Translations under genes and position numbers: made by a program
From: Gammaproteobacteria bacterium
GTDB taxonomy: Bacteria > Pseudomonadota > Gammaproteobacteria > Nitrosococcales > Methylophagaceae
Length of the DNA: 64,000 nucleotides
Assembly: GCA_029882915.1 (NCBI GenBank)
Contig: JAOUJZ010000007.1
Span: forward strand, 1-64,000
Reading direction: 5' to 3'
Notes under the pieces: model-generated
Told to the model about the DNA's origin: nothing
Database searches by the model: none
What the model saw: only the letters and a program-made list of their open reading frames with translations
Shown here: piece after piece, positions 20,472 to 29,790 of the stretch
Layout of the letters: every line of letters begins with the position of its first letter
Position numbering within the stretch: the stretch's first letter is position 1

Positions 20472-21956
20472 TTATCGTCTGCCAGCTTTTTGCGCATCAA
20501 GGCGGCGTAGAAACTCACGCATAATGTCATCATAAAGGGCGACACCAAGATAGGCATCTTCAACACCGCTATCAATGCTCGGATTGTCATTAATTTCTAT
20601 CAAGACAACCCGGTCACCACTTTGTTTAATGTCGAGTCCATATAGGCCATTTCCAACGAGTCTGGCAGCTTTAGTGGCTATTTTTAATACTTTATCCGGT
20701 ACTTCGCTGATAGGAATAGCCGCTGATTTGCCACTATCGGTTCCTTTGTTGCCGTCGTGGTTATAGATTTGCCAATGGCCTTTACTCATAAAGTACTGAC
20801 AGGCAAAGATGGGTTTTTTGTTAAAAACACCAATACGCCAGTCGTAGTCGGTGTACATGTATTCCTGTAGTAGAACAATAGCGGATTTTTGAAAAAACTG
20901 GATAGCATGATGGCGGAGTTCTTCTTCGGAATTCACTTTGATAATACCCCGGGAAAATGCGCCATCAGGAATTTTCATTACCAGTGGAAAGGAAATATCA
21001 TTGCAGATTCGATTCAAGCCGGCCTTGTCGTTACGATAAAGCAGATAAGAGTCTGGCATTGGTAAGTTGTTGGCAGCGAGCAATTCTTTAAGATAGATTT
21101 TATTGGTGCAACGAAGAATAGACGTTGGATCATCAATAACCACCAGGCCTTCGCTTTCTGCTCTGCGCGCGAATTTGTATGTGTGATTATTGGTCGCGGT
21201 CGTTTCACGAATAAATAAGGCATCGTATTCGGCCAGCCGAATGTAGTCTTTAGGTGTGATGAGTTCAACATCAATCCCAATACGGCGCCCACTTTTGATG
21301 AAATTATTAAGTGCAGTACTATCGCTGGGGGGGATTTTTTCATCTGGATTATGCAAGATCGCCATGTCATATCGAAAACTGCGTTTCTTAGATGGTTTTC
21401 GCCACAATTTACGATCAAAGTGATCCAGCGCATTGGCAAAAGAGTCTTGTTCATTTTCAGTCAATTTATTAATCGCACCGGCTCCGATACGACGAATTTG
21501 CCAATGTTCTTTATAACTAAATTCAATTTCTATGATCGGACACGCAAATTGATCATAAATCTGGCGGGCAAGCTTTTGCAGACTAGGAATTTCACAGTGA
21601 CCAAAAAAGACTTTAACGACGAAACCGAGTTGTTCCGCATTGTTTGTTGCCGAAATTAATTTGTCTAATTGAAATGCGAGTTCGGAAATATCATAGGCAT
21701 AAAGACTTTTACGGGATAAATCATTGATAGTACGTAGACTAGGGACAACCTTATGGCCACGTGCTTCAGAAACCATCGAGCAGTAATAGCCAGGGCTGAG
21801 GTAGTCCAGACTGTGGCAAAGATTAATAATTTGCGCTCGCCCTCTATCCATCTGCGACGGATTTTGCAGGTAATCGTCTACAGTGACAACCTGGACGCTA
21901 GGGAAATAGGGTGCCCAGTCTTCTTTATTCTCTATTACTATCAGACGGTTAGACAT
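20472..21956 (-). CDS. RimK-like ATP-grasp ligase with N-terminal RLAN domain
   Basis: A 494-residue protein. The N-terminal part (about 1-150) resembles the RLAN domain (RimK-like ATP-grasp N-terminal), including a cysteine pair, C47 (INLCHSL) and C59 (GYYCSM). Residues from about 190 on are a RimK-type ATP-grasp: PLVMKIPDGAFSRGIIKV (nucleotide lid), QEYMYTDYDWRIGVF, and the metal site VLIEINDNPSIDSGVED. ATP-grasp ligases of this type join a carboxylate to an amine, often adding amino acids to a protein or peptide. The true substrate is unknown. The gene is divergent from a DUF2817 peptidase and a GNAT-C39 fusion, partners known to cluster with RLAN proteins. It is not ribosomal-S6 ligase RimK itself, which lacks the RLAN part. 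Confidence 0.85.
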   Translation of the reverse strand: MSNRLIVIENKEDWAPYFPSVQVVTVDDYLQNPSQMDRGRAQIINLCHSLDYLSPGYYCSMVSEARGHKVVPSLRTINDLSRKSLYAYDISELAFQLDKLISATNNAEQLGFVVKVFFGHCEIPSLQKLARQIYDQFACPIIEIEFSYKEHWQIRRIGAGAINKLTENEQDSFANALDHFDRKLWRKPSKKRSFRYDMAILHNPDEKIPPSDSTALNNFIKSGRRIGIDVELITPKDYIRLAEYDALFIRETTATNNHTYKFARRAESEGLVVIDDPTSILRCTNKIYLKELLAANNLPMPDSYLLYRNDKAGLNRICNDISFPLVMKIPDGAFSRGIIKVNSEEELRHHAIQFFQKSAIVLLQEYMYTDYDWRIGVFNKKPIFACQYFMSKGHWQIYNHDGNKGTDSGKSAAIPISEVPDKVLKIATKAARLVGNGLYGLDIKQSGDRVVLIEINDNPSIDSGVEDAYLGVALYDDIMREFLRRLDAQKAGRR

Positions 21957-22123
21957 TTTCTTGGTAAAACCCTTTTATATAATCGGTTGCTTAAAATGCG
22001 AATAGTAAAGATATTATTAGCTTGAGGTGAGATTTATTTTCACGAAAGGTTTTTAGGGACTAGCTTAATGTTGAAAACTCACATATCCTTCGCGGAAAAT
22101 CGTTCCTTAGGAGAGCGTGTGTT

Positions 22124-23194
22124 ATGTATGCCAGCGCTATTTTAGATGTTTTTTCACAACGTTATCTCGATGCACGCAATCAGTTTATTGGTGCTGCAGA
22201 AACCAGCCCGATAGTGGCAAAGCTAAATGGATTTCAACATCCCCTGAAAGGACCAAAAGGAGAAAAGCTGTGTTGTGATGTTGCATGGTTGGGGGACCTT
22301 CAGGCAAAACAGGTTGTGATTCTGGTTTCAGGATTGCATGGTGTTGAAGGCGGTGTCGGATCGGCGATACAGACGGACTTTATTAATCGATATCGTCGTT
22401 TACCGCAGGATGTGTGTGTAATAGTTGTGCATGCGCTTAACCCTTGGGGGTTCGCATCTGCCTGTCGCAATGACCATGAAGGCATTGATATTAACCGTAA
22501 CTTTGTCGATTTTTCAGCATCGTTACCCGAATTCAGGGCAGAGGATCTTTGGCAGAAACTAGCCAGTAGTGAACTTGATATTGAGATAGTCGCTCAAGAT
22601 CGTGAGCAGTTTGATGTATTGAGTGAGGGGCAGTATTCTGAATCAAAAGCGCTTTACTACGGTGGTCAGCAACCCAGTTGGTCACGGCAATGCATAGAAC
22701 AGTTAGCAGGTCAGCTTAAACCGGAAACACGAGACAGTATTATAGTGATTGATATTCATAGTGGTCTCGGCCCGTATGGTTATGGCGAGCTCATTAGTGA
22801 TCATCCGATGGATAGTCCAGCAAGAGATATTGCACTGAATGTTTTTGGTGCCACGGTGACTGAACCGGTTCTGGGAACATCCAGTTCAGGAGAGAAGCGG
22901 GGCTTACATGATTACTTCTGGCATGCTCTCGGCGATCATGTCTGCTTCGTAACACTGGAGTTTGGGACTTTTGGGTATCAGGAAATGTTACGCGTCTTAT
23001 TGGCGGATCAAAAGCTACAGCAGCAAGTGACAGATTGGCAGGACGATGAAACATTGGAAGTGAAACATGCCATGCAGGACTTTTTCTGTCCCGATGAAAA
23101 ACAATGGCAAGAGCTGGTTTTATTCCGAGGGCGGCAGGTGATTGAAATGGCATTAGCCAGTTTAACGGGATCAGGTAACCACGTCGGTGAGTAA
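22124..23194 (+). CDS. M14-like zinc carboxypeptidase/amidase, DUF2817 family
   Basis: A 356-residue protein with the metal set of the M14/aspartoacylase superfamily: H72 and E75 (SGLHGVEGG), H212 (VIDIHSGLG), substrate-binding N124-R125-N126 (IDINRNFVD) and the likely catalytic E279 (VTLEFGT). It should hydrolyse a terminal amide or peptide bond; the substrate is unknown. No signal peptide is seen, so it probably acts in the cytoplasm. GGAG lies ten bases before the ATG. Its stop overlaps the next gene's GTG by eight bases, and the RimK-like ligase is divergent 167 bases away. I infer that it trims or reverses a product of that ligase. Confidence 0.82.
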   Translation: MYASAILDVFSQRYLDARNQFIGAAETSPIVAKLNGFQHPLKGPKGEKLCCDVAWLGDLQAKQVVILVSGLHGVEGGVGSAIQTDFINRYRRLPQDVCVIVVHALNPWGFASACRNDHEGIDINRNFVDFSASLPEFRAEDLWQKLASSELDIEIVAQDREQFDVLSEGQYSESKALYYGGQQPSWSRQCIEQLAGQLKPETRDSIIVIDIHSGLGPYGYGELISDHPMDSPARDIALNVFGATVTEPVLGTSSSGEKRGLHDYFWHALGDHVCFVTLEFGTFGYQEMLRVLLADQKLQQQVTDWQDDETLEVKHAMQDFFCPDEKQWQELVLFRGRQVIEMALASLTGSGNHVGE

Positions 23195-24308
23195 TAGCGA
23201 TATTCAATTCAGACCAGCGATAGCGGCAGATGTGGCACAACTGGTAGCGCTAGAAAATCAGTGTTTTGATAGCGATCAATTATCTAGACGAAGTTTCAAA
23301 TGGATGATCAATAGGGCCAACGCTTTATTGCTGGTGGCAGAAGAGCAAACTAATATTGTGGGCTACATTTTGCTGCTTTATCACCAAGGCACTTCCTTGG
23401 GGCGTGTTTATTCTCTGGCGATAGCCGAACAGTTTCGTAATCGTGGTCTGGCTCGGCAATTAATGCAAATAGCAGAACGCGAAGCATTGAATAACGGCCG
23501 CAGCTTTTTACGACTTGAAGTCAGGCCTGATAATGCGGGTGCTATCAGACTGTATGAGAGTCTGGGCTATAAAACATTCGAGATAGTAAGTGATTACTAT
23601 GATGATCACACTGACGCTGTAAGAATGATGAAAGTGTTGCATCATCAACCTGAGCTGGTACATCCACATGTTGCTCATTATTCACAAACCACCGATTTCA
23701 CCTGTGGTCCCGCCTCATTGATGATGGTGATGAAAACGTTAAGACCCAGTATTGAATTGAGCCGAAGTCTGGAGTTGCAGATATGGCGAGAAGCCACCAC
23801 TATTTTTATGACATCGGGTCATGGTGGTTGCAGTCCACAAGGCCTGACTCTGGCCGCTAACAAAAGAAATTTTGTGACAACATTAATAACAAATAGCATA
23901 GATACACCATTTATTAATAGTGTGCGTAGTGAAGAAAAAAAATCAGTTGTTGAGCTGGTTCATCAGGACTTTCAGACTGAAATTGAACAAACTGATATTA
24001 AGGTAGAAATTGGTAATATTGATGTTGAAGTATTGCGGCCTATGGTTGAGAAAGGTGCTTTGGCCGTTTTACTGATAAGCTCTTATCGGCTGAATAAAAG
24101 TAAATCGCCCCACTGGGTAGTCCTGGTATCGATATCTGATACTTTTGTGTATTTTCATGATCCTGATATTGATTGGGATGAAAATAAAAGTGTCACAGAT
24201 TGTCTGTATATACCGGTGACGCACAAGGAGTTCAACCAAATATTAGGCTATGGACAGCCTCGCTATCAGGCTGCAGTTATTTTACAACCGGATAGCGAGC
24301 GCTTTTAA
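23187..24308 (+). CDS. GNAT acetyltransferase fused to C39-like cysteine peptidase
   Basis: Residues 5-150 are a GNAT domain resembling RimI, with the acetyl-CoA loop RNRGLARQLM (84-93) and EVRPDNAGAIRLYESLGY (111-128). Residues 160-370 are a papain-like C39 peptidase: C173 in TTDFTCGPASL, H309 in SPHWVVLV and D325 or D327 in YFHDPDID. The fusion is characteristic of proteins encoded beside RLAN/RimK ligases. The start is GTG at 23187, inside the end of the DUF2817 gene (eight-base overlap), which implies translational coupling. It converges on argH with only seven bases between stops. The acetyl acceptor and peptide substrate are unknown. Confidence 0.86.
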   Translation: MSNSDIQFRPAIAADVAQLVALENQCFDSDQLSRRSFKWMINRANALLLVAEEQTNIVGYILLLYHQGTSLGRVYSLAIAEQFRNRGLARQLMQIAEREALNNGRSFLRLEVRPDNAGAIRLYESLGYKTFEIVSDYYDDHTDAVRMMKVLHHQPELVHPHVAHYSQTTDFTCGPASLMMVMKTLRPSIELSRSLELQIWREATTIFMTSGHGGCSPQGLTLAANKRNFVTTLITNSIDTPFINSVRSEEKKSVVELVHQDFQTEIEQTDIKVEIGNIDVEVLRPMVEKGALAVLLISSYRLNKSKSPHWVVLVSISDTFVYFHDPDIDWDENKSVTDCLYIPVTHKEFNQILGYGQPRYQAAVILQPDSERF

Positions 24309-24315
24309 TTTCTCA

Positions 24316-25704
24316 TTAAGATTTTCGCTGGCTACGTGCAAATTGGATAGCCGCTCTGACTTGATTTGGGGCGGTGCCACCTAAATGATCACGCGCGGCT
24401 ACCGATCCTTCGAGGGTTAATATTTCAAAAACATCATCACTGATTTGATCTGAGAACATTTGCAGTTCTTGTAAGCTCAGTTCAGACAGATCTTTTTGGT
24501 GTTTAATACCATAGGCAACAGATAGGCCAACGACTTCATGTGCATCACGAAACGGCACACCTTTACGCACTAGGTAATCAGCCAAGTCAGTAGCAGTGGC
24601 ATAGCCACGAAGAGCAGCATTACGCATATTATCGGCTTTAACAGTGATGACAGACATCATGTCGGCATAAACACGTAACGAACCGAGCAAGGTGTCAATG
24701 GTATCGAATAGTGGTTCCTTGTCTTCCTGATTGTCTTTGTTATAAGCCAGAGGCTGATTTTTCATCAAGGTGAACAAGTTGAACAAGTTGCCGTAAACGC
24801 GGCTAGTTTTACCACGAATCAGCTCGGGCACATCGGGATTTTTTTTCTGCGGCATGATGGATGAGCCGGTGCAGAAGGCATCCCCCAAATCGACAAAATC
24901 AAATTGTGCCGAGGACCAGATGATAAGTTCTTCTGAGAACCGCGACAGATGCATCATTAAGAGAGATGCGAAGCTGTTAAATTCAATCGCAAAGTCACGA
25001 TCACTCACAGCATCCAGAGAATTGAGGCAAATACGATCAAAGCCAAGTAATTTGGCAGTCAGTTCACGATCAATTGGGAAAGTAGTGCCCGCTAAAGCCG
25101 CTGCGCCTAACGGCAGAGAGTTAACCCGTTTTTCACAGTCGTCAAGACGTTCTGCATCACGGCATAGCATTTCATACCATGCCATCATGTGATGGCCAAA
25201 GGTGACGGGTTGAGCCGTCTGTAGATGAGTAAATCCAGGCAAAATCGTGTCAGCCTCACGCTCGGCAACGGCAAGCAACGCTTCCTGCAGTCGGAATAAT
25301 TCAGACCGAATGGGTTCAATCATGTCGCGCAAATACAATCTGACATCGGTGGCAACCTGATCATTACGAGAGCGGCCGGTATGGAGTTTTTTACCTACTT
25401 CACCGATCAATGCTATCAGTCTCGCCTCTATATTCATGTGCACATCTTCTTGTGCAATGGACCATTCAAATTCGCCGTTGTCAATTTCCGTAGCAATGGT
25501 TTCCAGACCAAGGGTAATTTTCTGGCATTCATCTTTGGTTAACACACCAACACTGGCCAGCATAGTGGCATGCGCAATAGAGCCTTTAATGTCCTGTTTA
25601 TACATACGGTGGTCGAATTGAACGGATGCAGTGAACTCTTCCACAAAGGCATTGGTGGGTTGGGTCAGTCGGGCTGACGATAATTTTTTGCTGGTTGTGG
25701 TCAT
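24316..25704 (-). CDS. argH: Argininosuccinate lyase
   Basis: Last step of arginine synthesis: splits argininosuccinate into arginine and fumarate. The family signature [12 protein letters not shown] with the catalytic serine is intact, as are [12 protein letters not shown] and [14 protein letters not shown] (catalytic His). I place the start at ATG 25704 ([13 protein letters not shown], 462 residues), which has AAAAGA at a sensible distance and aligns better with E. coli ArgH; the frame is open 13 codons further, to 25743, without a ribosome site. It is divergent from hemC, with a gap of about 145 bases. Confidence 0.96.
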   Translation of the reverse strand: MTTTSKKLSSARLTQPTNAFVEEFTASVQFDHRMYKQDIKGSIAHATMLASVGVLTKDECQKITLGLETIATEIDNGEFEWSIAQEDVHMNIEARLIALIGEVGKKLHTGRSRNDQVATDVRLYLRDMIEPIRSELFRLQEALLAVAEREADTILPGFTHLQTAQPVTFGHHMMAWYEMLCRDAERLDDCEKRVNSLPLGAAALAGTTFPIDRELTAKLLGFDRICLNSLDAVSDRDFAIEFNSFASLLMMHLSRFSEELIIWSSAQFDFVDLGDAFCTGSSIMPQKKNPDVPELIRGKTSRVYGNLFNLFTLMKNQPLAYNKDNQEDKEPLFDTIDTLLGSLRVYADMMSVITVKADNMRNAALRGYATATDLADYLVRKGVPFRDAHEVVGLSVAYGIKHQKDLSELSLQELQMFSDQISDDVFEILTLEGSVAARDHLGGTAPNQVRAAIQFARSQRKS

Positions 25705-25849
25705 GGCATTAAGTCTTTTAGACGATAAAAACAAAGTACTCATTATAACGCGGTTATTCGTTAATCAAGGTGGAAATGCTAGAATCCAGCTTTAATATAG
25801 TGATTATTAAGCTTTAAGCCCACATTCAAGCTAAGAGATGAGCAGATAA

Positions 25850-26779
25850 ATGACCAACAGAATTGTAAAAATCGCCACCCGTAAAAGCCCCCTCGCGATA
25901 TGGCAGGCAGAGTATGTACGTGATGCTTTGATTGAATTGCATCCTGGATTACAGGTGGAACTGGTGAGAATGAGTACTCAAGGCGATAAAATTCTGGATG
26001 TGCCGCTGGCAAAAGTAGGTGGTAAAGGTCTGTTTGTGAAAGAGCTGGAGCAAGGTATGTTGGCAGGTGATGCTGATATTGCAGTTCATTCAATGAAAGA
26101 TGTGCCGGTAGAATTTCCACAAGGATTGCACTTGCCGGTGATTTGTCGACGTGAAGATCCTTATGATGCCTTTGTCTCAAATAACTATCCGTCACTAGAA
26201 GCACTGCCGCAGGGAGCTCGAGTCGGCACATCAAGTTTGCGTCGGGAATGCCAGGTGCGCACCGCACGCCCCGATCTGGAGGTGTTACCTTTACGTGGCA
26301 ATGTGAATACTCGTCTGGCAAAACTGGACGCAGGCGGTTATGACGCAATTATTTTAGCGTCGGCTGGTTTAAAACGTTTGGGCCTTGACGATCGGATTCG
26401 CTCTACCTTAACAGCAGAACAAAGTTTGCCAGCAATTGGGCAGGGTGCGGTTGGTATTGAAACCCGGGTTGATGACGATGAAATTAACGCCTTAATTGCG
26501 CCACTGCTTTGCCCAGAAACCTGGACTGTGGTCAGTGCTGAGCGTGCACTAAACCAACGTCTAGCGGGTGGGTGTCAGGTGCCAATTGGCGGATATGCTA
26601 TTTTGGATGATGGTGAAGTCTGGTTGCGCGGACTGGTTGGGCGACCAGATGGTAGTGAAATGTTGCGCGCTGAAACCAGAGGCAAGGCCGAAGATGCGCA
26701 AGCACTTGGAATCCAGTTAGCGGAGGAGTTACTTTCACAAGGTGCAGATAAGATTTTGGCCGATGTGTATGGTGACTAA
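25850..26779 (+). CDS. hemC: Porphobilinogen deaminase (hydroxymethylbilane synthase)
   Basis: Joins four porphobilinogens into hydroxymethylbilane in tetrapyrrole synthesis. The dipyrromethane cofactor attaches to C242 ([10 protein letters not shown]), the same residue number as in E. coli. The substrate-binding stretch [12 protein letters not shown] and the N-terminal [11 protein letters not shown] are present. 309 residues. It starts a hemC-hemD-hemX-hemY operon with tight or overlapping junctions. TGCTAGAAT about 75 bases upstream could be an extended -10. Confidence 0.97.
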   Translation: MTNRIVKIATRKSPLAIWQAEYVRDALIELHPGLQVELVRMSTQGDKILDVPLAKVGGKGLFVKELEQGMLAGDADIAVHSMKDVPVEFPQGLHLPVICRREDPYDAFVSNNYPSLEALPQGARVGTSSLRRECQVRTARPDLEVLPLRGNVNTRLAKLDAGGYDAIILASAGLKRLGLDDRIRSTLTAEQSLPAIGQGAVGIETRVDDDEINALIAPLLCPETWTVVSAERALNQRLAGGCQVPIGGYAILDDGEVWLRGLVGRPDGSEMLRAETRGKAEDAQALGIQLAEELLSQGADKILADVYGD

Positions 26780-27527
26780 TGTGTCACTTCAGGGAAAAAA
26801 AGTATTAATTACCCGCCCTGAGCAACAGGCAAAAACAGTCTGTGAACTTGTAGAGAAAGCGGGAGGACAAGCGATTACTTTTCCAGTCATCGACATTGTG
26901 CCTATCCCACCTGAAAAGTGGTCACAACACGCATTATCCGAACAAAATATGATTATTTTTATCAGCCGTAATGCGGTGATGCATTTTGTAAGTGAATTAA
27001 CGCAGCCTTTGCCCGAAAAAACACTGTTAGCCGCTGTGGGTGCAGGTACTGCTGACAGTATGCGTGAAAAAGGGTTACGTGTGGATATACAGCCGCCGCA
27101 GTCAACAGGAAGCGAAGGTTTGTTGGCAATGCCAGAGTTGCAACTGCTTGATGACCAAAATGTGCTTATTGTCCGTGGAAAAGGTGGGCGTGAGTTATTG
27201 GCAGAGTCCTTACATGCAAGAGGGGCTAACATTCGGTATATTGAAGTATATGAGCGCTCATTGCCATCACCGAGCGCTGCAGAATATCAATTAGCACTGA
27301 CTGCTAATTATGTGGTCTGTACCAGTGTGGCGGGAGTAGAAAATCTGCTCCGGCTATTGCAGGATGATGTGAAGGCTTTATTGACAAAGCCACTGGTGGT
27401 AATGAGCGAAAGAATTAAACAGTATGCGTTAACACAAGGATTTCATTGTGTTGAAGTGGCAGATGAATCTAGTGACAGTGCTGTGATTCAGCGATTGATT
27501 GAAATGGAAAATAGCTATGGAAAATAA
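26769..27527 (+). CDS. hemD: Uroporphyrinogen-III synthase
   Basis: Closes and inverts ring D of hydroxymethylbilane. The fold's two halves are visible, with [15 protein letters not shown] at the start and [15 protein letters not shown] in the second domain. Sequence conservation in HemD is always low; the position after hemC and before hemX supports the call strongly. The start is unclear: ATGs at 26763 and 26769 lie inside the end of hemC, while GTG at 26781 has GGTGA five bases upstream and gives [14 protein letters not shown] give 26769 as a compromise; the GTG is equally likely. Confidence 0.9.
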   Translation: MVTNVSLQGKKVLITRPEQQAKTVCELVEKAGGQAITFPVIDIVPIPPEKWSQHALSEQNMIIFISRNAVMHFVSELTQPLPEKTLLAAVGAGTADSMREKGLRVDIQPPQSTGSEGLLAMPELQLLDDQNVLIVRGKGGRELLAESLHARGANIRYIEVYERSLPSPSAAEYQLALTANYVVCTSVAGVENLLRLLQDDVKALLTKPLVVMSERIKQYALTQGFHCVEVADESSDSAVIQRLIEMENSYGK

Positions 27528-28572
27528 AACCGAGCAACAGGAAGTCAATGACACTATTCAGGATGTTGAACAGGACAACAGTGCCAAAACCACTGAGAAT
27601 AAGGCCAATAGCTTGGCGATCTGGTTAATTGTGCTGGCATTGATATGCTTGAATGGGGGCTTATATTGGTTGTGGTCTCAGCATAAAATGGCTACTGAAG
27701 GATTGACACAACAGCTGATTGAGGCTCAAAAATACTCTGAGCAAGTGATGCAGTTAGAACACACTTTGCAGCAGGATAGAGATAAAGTACAACAACAGTT
27801 AGATTTACTGCAGACAGGACAAAGTGAATTTTCTGAAAAATTAAAAGCATTACAGGATCGTCAACAATTAACTAACGGTGACGTACAGCACTATTGGGCA
27901 CTGTCGGAAGTTGAATACCTGTTGAACGCAGCCAATCAAAGAGTCTTATTGGCGGCAGATGTGGCAGGAGCACAAGTTGCACTTTCATTAGCGGATGAGC
28001 GTATTAAGGCATTGTCAGATTATCGTTTGCATCCACTTAGAGCTTTGCTGGCAGAAGAGCAGTTAGCTTTGGCATCTGTTACCAAAGTGGATATTGACGG
28101 CATGGCGGTGCAATTACAAAGCGCTCTGGATAAGGTAGATAGCATCCAGATATTGATGGCGCCAGAGCATGCTTCTAAACAGGAAGACAGTCCAGAAGCA
28201 GTATCGTCCATAGCAAGTAATTGGAAGACGGCATTATCAAAGGCATGGCAACAAGTTCGGTCGTTGGTGGTTATTCGACATCAGCAGGAAGGTGCTGCGG
28301 CAGTATTGGTGCCAGAGCAGCGGTATTTTTTGTATCAAAATCTTCGATTGAAATTGGAAACAGCACGTTTGGCATTATTGTCGGGCAGAGAAGCTGTTTT
28401 TCATGCCAGTCTGCTGTCTGCTGAGCAATGGTTACAGCAATATTTTGTTGGTGGTGAGCGTGATGCGCTTTTGGAATTGGTGAAATCATTGCAACTTGAA
28501 AAAATAACTGTAGCGTTGCCAGATATTTCAACCTCTTTGGTCTGGTTGCAGCAACAAGGCGCAGAACAATGA
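27517..28572 (+). CDS. hemX: HemX-like membrane protein of heme operon
   Basis: A 351-residue protein with an acidic N-terminus, one membrane helix (about residues 28-48, SLAIWLIVLALICLNGGLYWLW) and a long coiled-coil segment (about 55-115) before a helical C-terminal domain. It belongs to the HemX family (PF04375), often labelled uroporphyrinogen-III C-methyltransferase although it has no methyltransferase fold. Its precise role is not settled. I choose ATG 27517, which overlaps the end of hemD by 11 bases; the open frame continues six codons upstream. The stop overlaps hemY (ATGA). Confidence 0.88.
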   Translation: MENKTEQQEVNDTIQDVEQDNSAKTTENKANSLAIWLIVLALICLNGGLYWLWSQHKMATEGLTQQLIEAQKYSEQVMQLEHTLQQDRDKVQQQLDLLQTGQSEFSEKLKALQDRQQLTNGDVQHYWALSEVEYLLNAANQRVLLAADVAGAQVALSLADERIKALSDYRLHPLRALLAEEQLALASVTKVDIDGMAVQLQSALDKVDSIQILMAPEHASKQEDSPEAVSSIASNWKTALSKAWQQVRSLVVIRHQQEGAAAVLVPEQRYFLYQNLRLKLETARLALLSGREAVFHASLLSAEQWLQQYFVGGERDALLELVKSLQLEKITVALPDISTSLVWLQQQGAEQ

Positions 28573-29771
28573 AAACCCTAATCATCATTGCGGTGGGATT
28601 GATGGTTGGTGGCGGCCTTATATGGCTGGCAGACTTTGAACCAGGTTTTGTCTTATTGCAATATGGTAGCTGGAGCCTTGAAACCTCATTGGTTGTTTTT
28701 TTGGCGGCTTTTCTATTGTTGGTGATAGCAACTTATATGACATTAAGAAGTATGGTGCTCGTACAACAGGCGCCAAAGAAACTCGCAGCCTGGCAACAAT
28801 CTCGACGCCAGTATCGAGCGGGACAGGCTCTGACCCGTGGTTTGATTACCTTGGAAGAAGGTCGTTGGGCTGAGGCAGAAGGTATCTTGGCGCGTCACGC
28901 TGGAAACAGTGAGACACCGTTGTTGCACTATTTGGCAGCAGCGCGTGCGGCACAAAAACAACATGCGGCTGAACGTCGAGATAATTATTTACGACTAGCA
29001 CATGAAACCACTGCGGGTTCAGATGTTGCTGTCGGTGTCGTGCAGGCTGAACTGCAATTATCTGCGGGACAAAAAGAACAGGCCTTAGCGACGTTACAGC
29101 ATTTACGTGAAGTGGCACCAAAACATCCCTATGTATTGCAGTTATTACAGCAGCTATATTCGGATATGAATCAATGGCAGCGAGTGCAAGAAGTATTGCC
29201 TGATTTGCGCAAACGCCATGTATTGGAATCATCAGCAGTCAAAGCTTTATCAACTGATGCCGCTGTTGGGCAAATGCAAGCAGCTTTAGTGCGCCACGAT
29301 TGGGATGCAATGGATAGTATCTGGAACCAGGCCTCAGCTAAAATCCGACAAACTGAAGCCCTACTGACAAGATATGTAGCAGGCCTGTTGAAACAGAATA
29401 AATCACCGCAGGCCATAACTCTGATCGAAGCTTATTTACGTAAGCAATGGAGCGATGCTTTAATCTATCAGTATGGACTGATCGTACAAACAGACTCGTT
29501 ATCACAATTGTCAAAAGCTGAAAAATGGTTAAAAGAAAAGCAAAACAATCCTTGGTTGTTATTAACATTGGGACGGTTGGCGAGCTGTAATAAACTGTGG
29601 GCAAAAGCCGAAGAGTATTTGCGAGCCAGTATCGATCATGGGGCAAGAGGAGAGACATATAAGGTGTTGGCTGAAGTGCTGGCAGCCCAAGGTAAAGATT
29701 TACAGGTAGCCGAGGCCTATCAGAAAGGCCTAAGTTTGATGTTGACACAAGATGAGACTTTCGTTTCATAG
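28569..29771 (+). CDS. hemY: HemY, TPR membrane protein of heme operon
   Basis: A 400-residue protein with two N-terminal membrane helices (about 1-22 and 38-60) joined by a short loop, followed by a cytosolic or periplasmic array of TPR helices. It matches the HemY N-terminal family (PF07219), not the protoporphyrinogen oxidase that shares the name in Gram-positives. The ATGA overlap with hemX shows translational coupling. Likely a scaffold in tetrapyrrole metabolism; function is not proven. Confidence 0.9.
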   Translation: MKTLIIIAVGLMVGGGLIWLADFEPGFVLLQYGSWSLETSLVVFLAAFLLLVIATYMTLRSMVLVQQAPKKLAAWQQSRRQYRAGQALTRGLITLEEGRWAEAEGILARHAGNSETPLLHYLAAARAAQKQHAAERRDNYLRLAHETTAGSDVAVGVVQAELQLSAGQKEQALATLQHLREVAPKHPYVLQLLQQLYSDMNQWQRVQEVLPDLRKRHVLESSAVKALSTDAAVGQMQAALVRHDWDAMDSIWNQASAKIRQTEALLTRYVAGLLKQNKSPQAITLIEAYLRKQWSDALIYQYGLIVQTDSLSQLSKAEKWLKEKQNNPWLLLTLGRLASCNKLWAKAEEYLRASIDHGARGETYKVLAEVLAAQGKDLQVAEAYQKGLSLMLTQDETFVS

Positions 29772-29790
29772 TCTAATGGATAGTTAATAT

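Noticed and set aside
21326-21338. G7 run in the RimK-like gene as a phase-variation site
   Set aside because: Seven C residues on the coding strand encode Pro-Pro and are followed by A/T-rich sequence. The run is shorter than usual switch tracts and could be chance.
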